This document shows, piece after piece, positions 27,918 through 36,697 of a stretch of DNA of 64,000 nt. Position 1 is the stretch's first letter. Each line of letters starts with the position of its first letter. This DNA comes from Roseateles_B sp041905785 (lineage in GTDB: Bacteria > Pseudomonadota > Gammaproteobacteria > Burkholderiales > Burkholderiaceae_C), in the NCBI GenBank assembly GCA_041905785.1, contig JAYRKJ010000008.1, positions 1-64,000 of the forward strand, written 5' to 3'. The notes under the pieces are model-generated. The model was not told the origin of the DNA. It saw nothing but the letters and a program-made list of their open reading frames with translations, and made no database searches. Both the position numbers and the translations under genes were made by a program.

Positions 27918-28976
27918 ATGAACCCCAACGACGATCAGCCGCGCATCCTGCCCGATGCCACGCCCCGGCCCGAAGACATGCTCAAAGCCACCGCGCCTGA
28001 ACCCGCGAAGCCCGACGGACCGCCGGCCGGCGCCATGCCGGCGTCCGCCGGAGGCGGCGCCTATGAGCAACTGCTGGCCCAGGTCGCCCGCGACTACCTG
28101 CGGGACCGCCGCGCCGAGCGGCGCTGGCGCACCTTCTTCCGGCTGCTGTGGCTGAGCCTGCTCGTACTCCTGTTCTGGGCCTTGTTCTACCAGCCCCACC
28201 ATGTGACGGCGCCCAACACGCCGCACACGGCCCTGGTCGAGGTGCGTGGGGAGATCGCCGCCGACACCGAAGCCAGCGCTGAACTCATGCTCTCGGCGCT
28301 GCGCAGCGCCTTCGAGGACCAGGGCGCGCAGGCCGTGGTGCTGCGCATCAATTCGCCCGGCGGCAGCCCGGTGCAGGCAGGCATCGTCTACGACGAGATC
28401 CGCCGCCTCAAGGCCAAGCATGGCAAGAAAGTCTATGCGGTGGTGGAGGAGATCTGTGCTTCGGGGGCCTATTACATTGCCGCCGCCGCGGACGAGATTT
28501 ACGTGGACAAGGCCAGCATCGTGGGGTCCATCGGTGTGCTGATGGACGGTTTCGGCTTCACCGGTCTGATGGACAAGCTCGGCATCGAGCGCCGCCTGCT
28601 CACCGCAGGCGAGAACAAGGGCATGCTGGACCCCTACTCGCGCGAAAACCCCCGCCAGAAGGCCTACGCCCAAGTCATGCTGGACCAGATCCACAGGCAG
28701 TTCATCGCCGTGGTGCGCGAGGGGCGAGGCGAACGCCTCAAGGAAACGCCCGAGATGTTCTCGGGCCTGTTCTGGAATGGCGAGGAGGCCGTCAAGCTGG
28801 GCTTGGCCGACGGCACCGGCAACCTGGACTTCGTGGCCCGCGAGGTGATCAGGGCCGAAGAGGTGATCGACTACACCCCGCGCGACAACGTGGCCGAGCG
28901 GCTGGCCAAACGCTTTGGCGCCGCCATGGGCGAGGGGGCCGTCAAGGCGCTGCGCCAGATCCCGGCGATCCACTGA
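27918..28976 (+). CDS. S49-family signal peptide peptidase-like protease (SppA type)
   Basis: A 352-residue membrane-anchored serine protease. A proline-rich cytoplasmic N-terminus of about 70 residues precedes one membrane helix (about 71-91). The periplasmic S49 domain contains NSPGGSPVQAG, nucleophile Ser182 in ICASGAYYIAA and Lys234 in GENKGMLDPYS, the Ser-Lys dyad. It is the short single-domain form, not the duplicated E. coli SppA. It should degrade released signal peptides or membrane protein fragments. Confidence 0.92.
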   Translation: MNPNDDQPRILPDATPRPEDMLKATAPEPAKPDGPPAGAMPASAGGGAYEQLLAQVARDYLRDRRAERRWRTFFRLLWLSLLVLLFWALFYQPHHVTAPNTPHTALVEVRGEIAADTEASAELMLSALRSAFEDQGAQAVVLRINSPGGSPVQAGIVYDEIRRLKAKHGKKVYAVVEEICASGAYYIAAAADEIYVDKASIVGSIGVLMDGFGFTGLMDKLGIERRLLTAGENKGMLDPYSRENPRQKAYAQVMLDQIHRQFIAVVREGRGERLKETPEMFSGLFWNGEEAVKLGLADGTGNLDFVAREVIRAEEVIDYTPRDNVAERLAKRFGAAMGEGAVKALRQIPAIH

Positions 28977-29001
28977 CGAGCACCCCGCAGCCGCCATGAC
29001 G

Positions 29002-29030
29002 AAGGCCCTCCAGCGGAGGGCCTTTGGCTT
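29002..29030 (+). terminator. Terminator hairpin after the S49 protease gene
   Basis: AAGGCCCTCC (29002-29011) pairs perfectly with GGAGGGCCTT (29015-29024) across a three-base loop, followed by TTGGCTTTG. It separates the rightward protease gene from the convergent PEP-CTERM gene. Confidence 0.75.
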
Positions 29031-29046
29031 TGTCGGGGCTTGCCGA

Positions 29047-30111
29047 TCAGGCCTTCTTGCGTCGGCGCGAGACCAGGGCCGCGGCGGCGAGGCCCAGGCC
29101 GGCGAGCCAGCCGATCTGCGGCTCGGGCAGCTTGCTGCCATCCTGCGGTTTGGGCGTCGGCGTATAGGGTTCCCAGCCGATCTCGAAGGCCTGCGAGATC
29201 GACGCGCCGATCACGGTGCCTTCCACATGGCCCTGCCCGTAGAGCTCGGCCATGGGCGCGAGCACGCTGCCGTCCACCCAGCCCAGCTTGACCTTGCTGG
29301 CGTGGGCCAGGTTGAACAGCACCTTGCCCTGTGCTTCCTGGATGGGCTTGAAGCCGCTGAAGGCGCCGGTGAGCTGCACCTCGCCTTCGTTGAGGATGTT
29401 GATCACCACCCAGGCGTCGGCCGCCACGTTGTTGAGCTGGAGGCTGGGCATCACCCAGCTGGCGCCCAGTTTGTTCTTGCTGCCCAGGCGGATGTCGAAC
29501 ACCTCGACCGCGCCGGCCTTGCCGCTGCCGCTGAGGCTGATGTCGGTCCAGGGCTGGGCCACGGTGCCGGTGCTGCCCAGGGCAGCCAGCGAGCCGGACA
29601 GCGCCGTCAGCTGGGTCTGCGCGGCCTTGAAGTCCACCACGCCGCTGATCTTGGGCTCGGCGCGCAGGTCCAGATAAGCGGACGAGCCCTTGTTCTGGCC
29701 GCCGAAGACGCCATAGCTGTCGCCATAGTGCGCCAGGCCCGGATCCCAGGGCACCAGATTGCCTTCCCCCGCGCTGGAGTCTTTCACCGACGCGGGGGCC
29801 GGCGAGTAGATGCGGCCATTGGTGAAGCGTACGTCGCCGCCCACCACCAGGGCTGGGCCGCTGGTGCCGGCCGGCGCGCGGTAGCCCACGCTGAGCCCAT
29901 TGGCCGTCAGCGATCCGCCCACGGCCAATCGACCTTCCACGTCATTGGCGGCCTTGACGTCGCCAAAAACGAAGGCGCTGTACTGCGCGGCGACGCCCAG
30001 GTCGATGACGGGCGCAGCGTTCACGCCTTGTGCCAGTACAAGACCAGTCAAGCCGCAGATCCAGCCCGGATGGAGTAGGCATGCGCCCGCATGCCTGTGC
30101 CTATTTTGCAT
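29047..30111 (-). CDS. Choice-of-anchor A family secreted protein with PEP-CTERM sorting tail
   Basis: A 354-residue exported protein. A signal peptide (to about residue 34, ending QGVNAAP) precedes a choice-of-anchor A domain (LGVAAQYSAFVFGDVKAAND, VEGRLAVGGSLTANG). A proline-rich linker then leads to a C-terminal PEP-CTERM tail: PEPQIGWLAGLGLAAAAL, a membrane helix, and RRRKK. PEP-CTERM tails are processed by exosortases, and this window encodes exosortase B at 57.6 kb. The protein is expected to reach the cell surface or matrix. Start ATG 30111 has AAGGG upstream. Monocistronic between convergent and tandem neighbours. Confidence 0.9.
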   Translation of the reverse strand: MQNRHRHAGACLLHPGWICGLTGLVLAQGVNAAPVIDLGVAAQYSAFVFGDVKAANDVEGRLAVGGSLTANGLSVGYRAPAGTSGPALVVGGDVRFTNGRIYSPAPASVKDSSAGEGNLVPWDPGLAHYGDSYGVFGGQNKGSSAYLDLRAEPKISGVVDFKAAQTQLTALSGSLAALGSTGTVAQPWTDISLSGSGKAGAVEVFDIRLGSKNKLGASWVMPSLQLNNVAADAWVVINILNEGEVQLTGAFSGFKPIQEAQGKVLFNLAHASKVKLGWVDGSVLAPMAELYGQGHVEGTVIGASISQAFEIGWEPYTPTPKPQDGSKLPEPQIGWLAGLGLAAAALVSRRRKKA

Positions 30112-30291
30112 GGTTTCCCTTCGACGCCCCGGCGCTGACGGCCGTGTTTGATGCGGGCGGATTCTAGGAAACCTGCGCTTGCAAGCCATCCCCGCAGTCG
30201 GGGTGGTATGTAAGTGGTTTGTGCTGTTTGCACGAATTCAAACGGAACGGACACGGCCCGCCTGACTCGGTGCTGGCCAAGGCCCCTGCCC

Positions 30292-31734
30292 TCAGGGCTG
30301 CACGTACGCCGTCTTCACCGTGGTGTAGAACTCCGCCGCATAGCTGCCTTGCTCGCGCGGCCCCATGCTGGAACCCTTGCGCCCGCCAAAGGGCACGTGG
30401 TAGTCGACGCCGGCGGTGGGCACGTTGACCATCACCATGCCGGCCTGCGCGTGGCGTTTGAAGTGGCTGGCGTGCTTCAGCGAGGTGGTGCAGATGCCTG
30501 CCGAGAGGCCGAAGGGCGTGTCGTTGGACATTGCCAGCGCATGTTCATAGCTGTCGGCCGGGATCACGCTGGCCACGGGGCCGAAGATCTCCTCGCGGCA
30601 GTGCTGCATGGCGTTGTCGCAATCGGCGAAGAGGGCCGGCTGCAGATAGAAGCCGGGCTTGTCCAGCACCAGGCGTTCGCCGCCGCAGACCAGGCGTGCG
30701 CCTTCGGCCTTGGCGATGTCGATGTAGCGCAGGTCCTGGGCCAGTTGGGCCTCGTCAACCACCGGGCCGATCTGGGTCTGTGGGTCCAGCGCGTCGCCCA
30801 CGCGCAGGGCGCGGGTCGCCTCGCCCAGCGCCTGGACGAAGCGCGGGTAGATGCCTTTTTGCACGATGATGCGCGAAGAGGCCGTGCAGCGCTGGCCGGT
30901 GGAGAAAAAGGCGCTTTGCAGCACGGCATTCACCGCCACGTCCAGGTCGGCGTCGTCCAGCACGATGCAGGGGTTCTTGCCCCCCATTTCCAGCTGGAAG
31001 CGGGCGCCGCGCGCCACCGCCGCCTGCGCCACGCGCTGGCCCGTACCCACCGAGCCGGTGAAGCTGATCGCAGACACCCGGCGGTCCTCCAGCAGGGCCT
31101 GACCCACCTGGGAGCCCGGGCCCATCACCAGGTTGAAAACGCCTGCCGGCAGACCGGCGCGGCTGATGATTTCGGCCAGGGCCCAGGCCGAGCCGGGCAC
31201 GAGGTCGGCCGGCTTGAACACCACCGTGTTGCCGAAGGCCAGGGCCGGGGCCATCTTCCAGGCCGGGATGGCCGCAGGGAAGTTCCAGGGCGTGATCAGG
31301 CCCACCACACCGAGTGGCTCGCGGGTGATCTCCACCTCCACGCCGGGCCGCACCGACGCCAGCTTCTCGCCGCGCAGGCGCAGGGCCTCCTGGGCGAAGA
31401 ACTTGAAGATGGCGCCGGCACGCGCCACCTCGCCGATGCCCTCGGGTCGCGTCTTGCCTTCTTCTCGGGACAGCAGGGTGCCCAGCTCCTCTTTGCGTGC
31501 CAGGATCTCGCTGCCGATGCGGTCCAGGGCGTCGGCCCGGACCTGCGGGCTGCTCAGTCCCCAGGCTGGTGCCGCCTCGGCCGCCGCGGCGATGGCGCGC
31601 TCGGCCAAGGCGGAGTCCGCCTGGGCATAACGTCCGACCACGTCACGCGTGTCGGAGGGGTTGAGGTTGTCGCGCAGGCGCGGGCCATCCAGCCATTCGC
31701 CGCCGATGTAGAGAGGGTGCAGAGGGGTGCTCAT
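30292..31734 (-). CDS. NAD(P)-dependent aldehyde dehydrogenase (2,5-dioxovalerate dehydrogenase-like)
   Basis: A 480-residue aldehyde dehydrogenase with the full catalytic set: Asn151 in TPWNFPAAIP, Glu249 in LEMGGKNP and Cys283 in GQRCTASS. The C-terminal VPTAGVDYHVPFGGRKGSS and YAAEFYTTVKTAYV resemble alpha-ketoglutaric semialdehyde dehydrogenases of sugar-acid and hydroxyproline breakdown. No other gene of such a pathway is adjacent, so the substrate is open. ATG 31734 has GAGG eight bases upstream. Its promoter region holds concentric inverted repeats (31755-31803). Confidence 0.88.
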   Translation of the reverse strand: MSTPLHPLYIGGEWLDGPRLRDNLNPSDTRDVVGRYAQADSALAERAIAAAAEAAPAWGLSSPQVRADALDRIGSEILARKEELGTLLSREEGKTRPEGIGEVARAGAIFKFFAQEALRLRGEKLASVRPGVEVEITREPLGVVGLITPWNFPAAIPAWKMAPALAFGNTVVFKPADLVPGSAWALAEIISRAGLPAGVFNLVMGPGSQVGQALLEDRRVSAISFTGSVGTGQRVAQAAVARGARFQLEMGGKNPCIVLDDADLDVAVNAVLQSAFFSTGQRCTASSRIIVQKGIYPRFVQALGEATRALRVGDALDPQTQIGPVVDEAQLAQDLRYIDIAKAEGARLVCGGERLVLDKPGFYLQPALFADCDNAMQHCREEIFGPVASVIPADSYEHALAMSNDTPFGLSAGICTTSLKHASHFKRHAQAGMVMVNVPTAGVDYHVPFGGRKGSSMGPREQGSYAAEFYTTVKTAYVQP

Positions 31735-31754
31735 GGTGTTGCCTCGCAATGTTC

Positions 31755-31803
31755 TGATGTGAATATTGTAGATATATTTGTATATCGACGCTGCTTCACA
31801 TCA
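31755..31803 (-). promoter_or_regulatory. Nested inverted repeats upstream of the aldehyde dehydrogenase
   Basis: An outer perfect 9-bp dyad (TGATGTGAA at 31755-31763, TTCACATCA at 31795-31803) encloses a perfect inner dyad GATATA-TTTG-TATATC (31771-31786), with centres half a base apart. The stretch is strikingly AT-rich for this genome. It suggests an operator for an unlinked repressor or activator. Confidence 0.6.
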
Positions 31804-31838
31804 TGCAGGCCTTGCGGGGTGGTGGCTACCCCGGGCCG

Positions 31839-33110
31839 TCAAGACATCGGTGCCGCGTTCACCGTGTCGACCGCGTGGCTGCCGGTCTCCTCCGGGCCTG
31901 CCAGCTGAACCAGGGCGCGCATCAGGCTGCTGCGGCTGGGCTGGTCCACGAAGACGCAGCGCTTGCCATGCCTCTTGCAGTGCTCCTTGACCCGCCAGTA
32001 GGCGTCATGGCTGATGCAGGCGGTCTGGCAGATGACGAGGTCGGCGGCGGCCAGGGTGGCGTCCAACTGGGTGACGGCGTGCTCCTCGCCGCCGTCGTGA
32101 TGCAGAAAGCGTGCGCCGCGGGCCTCGATCAGGCGGCGGTAGACCGGCACCGTCGCCGCCCGGCCGCCAACGCACAGCACCGACTGATCTTCCAGCACCA
32201 CGGGCGCGCTGTCGCCGGGCGCGTCCTCGCTGCGCACTGGCGGCAAGGCCTCGGCGGGGCGGGGCACCGCAGCCTGCTGGGTTTGGCGCAGCTCGCGGCG
32301 CAGGCGCTGCAGCTCCTGTTCCAGCTGCCGAATGCGCTCCTGCCCCTCGGCCAGCTGGCGCTCGCGCACTTGGGCCTGGCGCAGCGCGGGCTGGGCGGCG
32401 TGGAGGCTGTCGAGCTCTCCCTGCAGCGCCGCGAGCCGGCTGTCCCGCAGCACCAGCTCGGCACGCGCGCGCATCTGCTGGGCCTGCAATTCCTCGATGC
32501 GGCGGTCGCGCTCGGCAATCAGCTGGGTGCTGCGCTGCTGGGCGCGGCCCAGCTCGGCGGCCAGCACGCCGTTCTCGTGCGCCAGGGCCTGGATGCGCTG
32601 CAGGTCGGCCCGATGCGAGCTGCCCACCTGGTGCTGGATCATGTGGATGTCCTGCAGCACCTCGTCCTGCAGCAGCCCGTCGCAGCGGGGATGGCTCAGG
32701 GTCGCCCAGAGGGCGCCAGCCACCTCGGCGCCCGCGGCGGCCTCTTTCCACCAGTCGCGCAGCTGCAGGGTGGTTTTGAGCTTGGTGGCCTGGCGCACGG
32801 CCAGGGCGTAGCGCTGGTCCAGTTCGCGGTTCAGCAGCTCGGCGATGCGGCTGCGCTGCTTGCACTCATGGATGGCTCCGCAGTGCAGTTCGTAGTCCTG
32901 CACCAGGGCTTCGCCGCCCAAGGCCTTGCCGATGCGCTTGCGCAGCACGGCCAGGGGCAGGCAGGCGCCGATCACCGGGCACAGCGCCTGGGGGGGCAGC
33001 TCCCACAGCCGCCGCCGGCGCGAGCCCAGGACATGGTTGGGCATGGACAACTCGGGCGGGGCGAAGGACAAGCTGGGAGCGGCCTCGCCGGTGCTTCGCG
33101 GCTCACACAT
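31839..33110 (-). CDS. DUF2325 domain protein with central coiled coil
   Basis: A 423-residue cytoplasmic protein of unknown function. The N-terminal third contains His/Cys-bearing segments (YELHCGAIHECKQRS), the middle (about residues 180-290) is a long coiled coil rich in Arg, Glu and Gln, and the C-terminal third is the DUF2325 domain (VLCVGGRAATVPVYRRLIEARGA, then FLHHDGGEEH). Such proteins are common singletons in betaproteobacteria. It is followed downstream by the aldehyde dehydrogenase after 104 bases of dyad-rich DNA; whether they are co-transcribed is unclear. Confidence 0.82.
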   Translation of the reverse strand: MCEPRSTGEAAPSLSFAPPELSMPNHVLGSRRRRLWELPPQALCPVIGACLPLAVLRKRIGKALGGEALVQDYELHCGAIHECKQRSRIAELLNRELDQRYALAVRQATKLKTTLQLRDWWKEAAAGAEVAGALWATLSHPRCDGLLQDEVLQDIHMIQHQVGSSHRADLQRIQALAHENGVLAAELGRAQQRSTQLIAERDRRIEELQAQQMRARAELVLRDSRLAALQGELDSLHAAQPALRQAQVRERQLAEGQERIRQLEQELQRLRRELRQTQQAAVPRPAEALPPVRSEDAPGDSAPVVLEDQSVLCVGGRAATVPVYRRLIEARGARFLHHDGGEEHAVTQLDATLAAADLVICQTACISHDAYWRVKEHCKRHGKRCVFVDQPSRSSLMRALVQLAGPEETGSHAVDTVNAAPMS

Positions 33111-33339
33111 GGCGCAGCTCCCGGCGGTCTCCGGTGCAGGAGGGGGGGCAGAACGGCGGGCAGGAGGAAGGGTAAGTAGGGTAAGAAAGGGATGGGCGCG
33201 TCAGCATGCACGGCTCCTGTCGGTATGCAGGCACCGGGGCGCTGCCCTTGCTGGCTGGGCGCCCAGGCCGGTGCGGATGGCGAAAAAACGGCTGGCGGCA
33301 GCTGGCTGCGATGAGCGGATGACGGCGAGGCGAGTCGCC

Positions 33340-33528
33340 TCACTTGGTGAGGATCAACTTGCCCAGGTTGGTCAGGCGCAGGCGGTAGAGTTGGCCCGCA
33401 TGCTCGATCTCGAGCTCACGGTCCTGGCCCAGCAGGTCCTGGCTGCGCAAGCGGCGCGGCGCGGGGCTGGCCGGCAGGCGGGCGGGGGGCAGTGTGGGCG
33501 TCGAGGCGGGGAGGGCTTGCTTATCCAT
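33340..33528 (-). CDS. hemP: Hemin uptake protein HemP
   Basis: A 62-residue protein whose C-terminal half matches HemP: RSQDLLGQDRELEIEH, then AGQLYRLRLTNLGKLILTK, with the invariant RLRLT and GKLILTK. HemP is a small Fur-regulated protein linked to haem uptake and, in Burkholderia, to activation of hemin receptor expression. The first 28 residues are proline-rich and unconserved. No Shine-Dalgarno precedes the ATG, and the nearest promoter-like elements put transcription start at or very near it. Confidence 0.9.
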   Translation of the reverse strand: MDKQALPASTPTLPPARLPASPAPRRLRSQDLLGQDRELEIEHAGQLYRLRLTNLGKLILTK

Positions 33529-33534
33529 GTATGG

Positions 33535-33582
33535 ATGATAAATGCGAATAATTCGCAATTGCAAGTCTTCGACCACTGTCAA
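33535..33582 (-). promoter_or_regulatory. Fur-box-like dyad and hemP promoter region
   Basis: TGCGAATAATTCGCA (33543-33557) is a perfect dyad matching the GAATnATTC core of Fur boxes. On the minus strand it occupies the 18-base spacer between TTGCAA (33564-33559) and TATCAT (33540-33535), a position expected for repression. A perfect TTGACA lies further upstream (33582-33577). The same site lies upstream of bfr on the other strand. Confidence 0.75.
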
Positions 33583-33698
33583 TGATTGCAGGGTCGAGCG
33601 CGCACGGGCCGCGCTCTGGCGCCACAATCGGCCTTCGCATCAGGCCAACCGGACGGCTTGCGCCAGAACAATCGAAACAGGACGAACAGGAGCCCGCC

Positions 33699-34181
33699 AT
33701 GAAAGGTGATGCCAAGGTCATCGAGTACCTCAATGCCCAGCTGAAGAACGAGCTGACCGCCATCAATCAGTACTTCCTGCATTACCGCATGCTGAAAAAC
33801 TGGGGCCTGCAGCGTCGCGCCAAGCATGAGTACGAAGAGTCCATCGAGGAAATGAAGCATGCCGACAAGCTGATGGATCGCATCCTGATGCTGGAAGGCC
33901 TGCCCAATCTGCAGGACCTGGGCAAGCTCTACATCGGTGAGAACGCGGTGGAGATCCTGCACTGCGACCTCAAGATCGAGACCGGCTCGCATCCGCTGCT
34001 GAAGGAAGCCATCGCCTACTGCGAGAGCGTGCGCGACTATGTCTCGCGCCAGGTGCTGGAAGACATCCTCGCTGACACCGAAGAGCATATCGACCACCTG
34101 GAGACGCAGATCGAGCTGGTCAATCAGCTCGGCGAGCAGAACTGGCTGCAGTCGCAAATGGGCTCAGACGGCGAGAGCTGA
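33699..34181 (+). CDS. bfr: Bacterioferritin
   Basis: Bacterioferritin stores iron as a 24-subunit haem-containing shell. The 160-residue protein has ferroxidase ligands Glu18, Glu51 and His54, and haem ligand Met52 at exactly the canonical positions (EEMKHADKLMDR), followed by the VRDYVSRQVLEDIL helix with the remaining ligands. ATG 33699 has AGGAG upstream. It diverges from hemP across a Fur-like site and precedes bfd, so iron uptake, storage and release are clustered here. Confidence 0.97.
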   Translation: MKGDAKVIEYLNAQLKNELTAINQYFLHYRMLKNWGLQRRAKHEYEESIEEMKHADKLMDRILMLEGLPNLQDLGKLYIGENAVEILHCDLKIETGSHPLLKEAIAYCESVRDYVSRQVLEDILADTEEHIDHLETQIELVNQLGEQNWLQSQMGSDGES

Positions 34182-34279
34182 CACCGCGCTGCCCGCGCCT
34201 GACGGCGGGCGGCCATCGCTGACCCGGGCCCATCCGTGGCGAAATTGGCGCCACGGCAGCTTTCAGTGCGATCTGTAAT

Positions 34280-34294
34280 TGAGAAACGTTCGCG
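34280..34294. promoter_or_regulatory. Weak Fur-box-like half-dyad upstream of bfd
   Basis: TGAGAA-ACG-TTCGCG is an imperfect dyad resembling the Fur core GAGAATnATTCTC, placed 50 bases before the bfd start, with a TTAACAT-like element between. Confidence 0.4.
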
Positions 34295-34343
34295 TTTGCG
34301 TTAACATTCAGTCAACGCTTCGCTGCTTTTCCGCCAGACCGCC

Positions 34344-34589
34344 ATGATCGTCTGCCTCTGCCATCGAGTTTCCGACCGCGACATCCGCCGTGCCGTCGCC
34401 GAGGGCACACACAATTTCGAGGTGCTGCAGGACGAGACGCGTGTGGCCTCTGCTTGCGGCGCCTGCCACGACTGCGCCCGCGAGGTGTTTGAGCAAGCCC
34501 TGGCGCAGCACTCGCCGGTGCCTGCCGTGATGGCAGAGCCCTTGGCGCAGACCCGCCGGGTGATCCGCCTGGTCAGCGCCACGGCGTGA
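34344..34589 (+). CDS. bfd: Bacterioferritin-associated ferredoxin
   Basis: Bfd carries a [2Fe-2S] cluster and reduces bacterioferritin so that stored iron can be released. The 81-residue protein shows the ligand pattern Cys4, Cys6 (VCLCHRVSDRDI) and Cys38, Cys41 (ACGACHDC), plus a further Cys44. The first 50 residues are the conserved domain; the last 30 are variable. It lies 160 bases after bfr with its own Fur-like site. Confidence 0.95.
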   Translation: MIVCLCHRVSDRDIRRAVAEGTHNFEVLQDETRVASACGACHDCAREVFEQALAQHSPVPAVMAEPLAQTRRVIRLVSATA

Positions 34590-34617
34590 ACCCGAGGGCC
34601 GTGCCCTGACCCACCAG

Positions 34618-34645
34618 AAGGCCGGACCGCGTGTCCGGCTTTTTG
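34618..34645 (+). terminator. Rho-independent terminator of bfd
   Basis: GCCGGAC (34621-34627) pairs with GTCCGGC (34633-34639), followed by TTTTTT. It begins about 30 bases after the bfd stop. Confidence 0.88.
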
Positions 34646-34664
34646 CTGGGCGCTTGCGCCCGGG

Positions 34665-35930
34665 TCAAAAGCTCAAGGCCGCCGCAGCATAGGCCAGGCG
34701 CCGGCTGGGCAGTTGGCCGATGGCGCTGCTGGCCGGCCCCGCCCATTGGCGCAGGCCCGCCTGCAGGTTCCAGCGATCACCCTGCCAGGCCAGGGATGCG
34801 GTCAGGATGCGGCCGCCGTCCTGTGGCGTCCACAGCACGTCGCCGGCCCAGGTCCAGGCCCCGCGAGCCCAGCTGAGCCGCGCAAAGACGTTGTGCTGCT
34901 GCAGGCTGCTGTTGGCAAAACCCTGCGCCTGCCAGGCCAGGTTGCCTGCCAAGGCCGGGCGCAAATCGGGCGGGGATGCTTGGGCCAGCCGTTCCAGTTG
35001 CGCGCCGCGTTCACGCCAGGCGGACCAGTCCGCGCCCGGCAGCGCCTGCGAATCCCACCAATACTCCAGCAGCAGGCTCAGCTGCTCTTCATTGGTCCAG
35101 GTGCCGCCCAGCAGCCATTGGCTGCTGCCGGCCTGCCGTTCGCGGCGCCAGGGCAGCGCCGGGCTCGGCAGCGCCGCCTGCGGGTCGAGCCGCCAAACGC
35201 TGCTGCGCTCATTGACGCGCACGGAGGCATGCAGCTCCAGGGCGTCGCTGGCGACGACGGAGCAGGCCGCGCCCAGGCTGGCGTGCTGCTCGCGTCCATA
35301 GCGGGCGAAGCCGTGCCAGTCCCAACTGCCTGCGCGTTGGTAGACCCGCAAGGCCAGCGCCTCTTCGTCCCCGCCCTGGCCGCCGTGCTGCAGGGGATTG
35401 ACCCAGACCAGGCTCCACGCCGTTTCGGCGCTGAAGCGTTCCAGTTGCAGCAGCGGCCGGCCCCGGCTGTAGTTGCCGACCAGGGTGCGGCGTTCCTCCT
35501 GCGCCACCATGTCGTTGGGCCGGAAGGCATAGCCCACATCCCAACTGACGGTCTTGCGGCCCAGGCTGTACTGCCATCCTGCGGCGCCGCCAAAGTCACC
35601 CGAGGCGTACAGCTCGTTGACCGCAGCATGGCTGCTGGCCGCGGCCCGGTCGCGCTGCAGGTGCTGGGCATAGAGCGTGGCGCTGATGGGGCCGCTGCGC
35701 GCTTTCCATTCGGCTTCGAGCAGCAGGCTTTGCCTCGCGCCGCCGTTGATGCCTGGCTGCAGCGCCTCGGCCTGAGCCAGCGGACCCTGGTCATTGCGCT
35801 GGCTGGCCTGCAGTTGGCTGCGCAGTTGCAGGCTGCTGTCGTCCAGTACCTGGGACTGGGCGGGCAGGCAAAGCAGGGTCAGTCCCAGGCCTAGTGGCGC
35901 AAGGGCGGGGTTCAGGCGCATCTGGGTCAC
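34665..35930 (-). CDS. Outer-membrane beta-barrel protein of a LolA/ABC operon, function unknown
   Basis: A 421-residue exported protein: signal peptide to about residue 26 (CLPAQSQ), then alternating amphipathic strands with many aromatic residues and a terminal phenylalanine (AAAALSF), typical of outer-membrane barrels. I do not recognise a named family. Its start overlaps the LolA-like gene (ATGA), so it is the last gene of a five-gene leftward operon with a carrier protein and an ABC transporter. By position it is the likely outer-membrane acceptor or cargo of that pathway. ATG at 35921 is an alternative start. Confidence 0.75.
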   Translation of the reverse strand: MTQMRLNPALAPLGLGLTLLCLPAQSQVLDDSSLQLRSQLQASQRNDQGPLAQAEALQPGINGGARQSLLLEAEWKARSGPISATLYAQHLQRDRAAASSHAAVNELYASGDFGGAAGWQYSLGRKTVSWDVGYAFRPNDMVAQEERRTLVGNYSRGRPLLQLERFSAETAWSLVWVNPLQHGGQGGDEEALALRVYQRAGSWDWHGFARYGREQHASLGAACSVVASDALELHASVRVNERSSVWRLDPQAALPSPALPWRRERQAGSSQWLLGGTWTNEEQLSLLLEYWWDSQALPGADWSAWRERGAQLERLAQASPPDLRPALAGNLAWQAQGFANSSLQQHNVFARLSWARGAWTWAGDVLWTPQDGGRILTASLAWQGDRWNLQAGLRQWAGPASSAIGQLPSRRLAYAAAALSF

Positions 35931-36676
35931 TCCAGGTTGGGGCTGCGGGCCAGGAACATGGGGTTGAACCAGGCCTCGGGCGCCTCGCGCGTCTTGCGTG
36001 CCAGATAGCGCACCTGGGTCAGCTTGCGCTGAGAGAGCGCGTCCTGCAGCAGCATCTCGCTGATCAGCTGTTCGCCCTTGTCATTCCTCTCGTAGCGGAA
36101 CTCGGCGGTCTTGGCGAGCTTGTCCGACTGCACGTAAAGCTCAGCGCGCAGGGGCTGGTGCCGGGTCTTGCCTACCCACAGCAGGATGCGCTGGTAGCTG
36201 ACGCCCTTGCGCATGGCCTGCAGGCCCAGCTTGAGGCAGGCCTGCTCGCCGCAGCGCTCTTCGCCCAGCAGCTCGCCGCTGTAGTCCTCGCTCCAGGAGA
36301 GCGTGGCCACGTCGCCGGTGGAGGCGTCGCCCAGCAGCTTCTGCAGCGGCGTGATGCGCAAGGGGCGCTGGCTGGAGGGCATCAGCAGCCAGAAGTCGTC
36401 GCCCAGCATCAGCACCTTCTGGCCTTTCTCGGCCGGACTGCGCATCAGCACGAGGGAGCGATGCTCGGTCTGCGTCAGCACCGTGTAGCGGCGCTCTTTG
36501 TCCAGCGACCCATCGGCATGGAGCACGCGGACCTCGGTCTCCACCTGCTGCAGCTGGGCGCCGCCCGTGCGAAAGGCATCGGCGTTCTTGAGCACCGCGG
36601 CGGCCTCCAGAGCCCCTGCAAACGGGCTGATCAGCAGCGCGCCCAGCAGGGCTGCGAGTCGTGCGGTCGTCTTCAT
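35927..36676 (-). CDS. LolA-like outer-membrane lipoprotein-sorting protein
   Basis: A 249-residue periplasmic protein with a signal peptide ending GALEAAA. The body shows the LolA/LolB-type fold seen in proteins annotated 'outer membrane lipoprotein-sorting protein', with DDFWLLMPSSQRPLRITPLQKLLG and SWSEDYSGELLG as the family-like segments. Such proteins bind acyl chains in a hydrophobic cup. It is not the housekeeping LolA: it is longer and sits between a dedicated ABC permease (21-base gap) and an outer-membrane barrel (overlap). A role carrying a lipid or lipoprotein across the periplasm is inferred. Confidence 0.85.
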   Translation of the reverse strand: MKTTARLAALLGALLISPFAGALEAAAVLKNADAFRTGGAQLQQVETEVRVLHADGSLDKERRYTVLTQTEHRSLVLMRSPAEKGQKVLMLGDDFWLLMPSSQRPLRITPLQKLLGDASTGDVATLSWSEDYSGELLGEERCGEQACLKLGLQAMRKGVSYQRILLWVGKTRHQPLRAELYVQSDKLAKTAEFRYERNDKGEQLISEMLLQDALSQRKLTQVRYLARKTREAPEAWFNPMFLARSPNLE

Positions 36677-36697
36677 GATGGGCTTCTTTCCGGTTGT

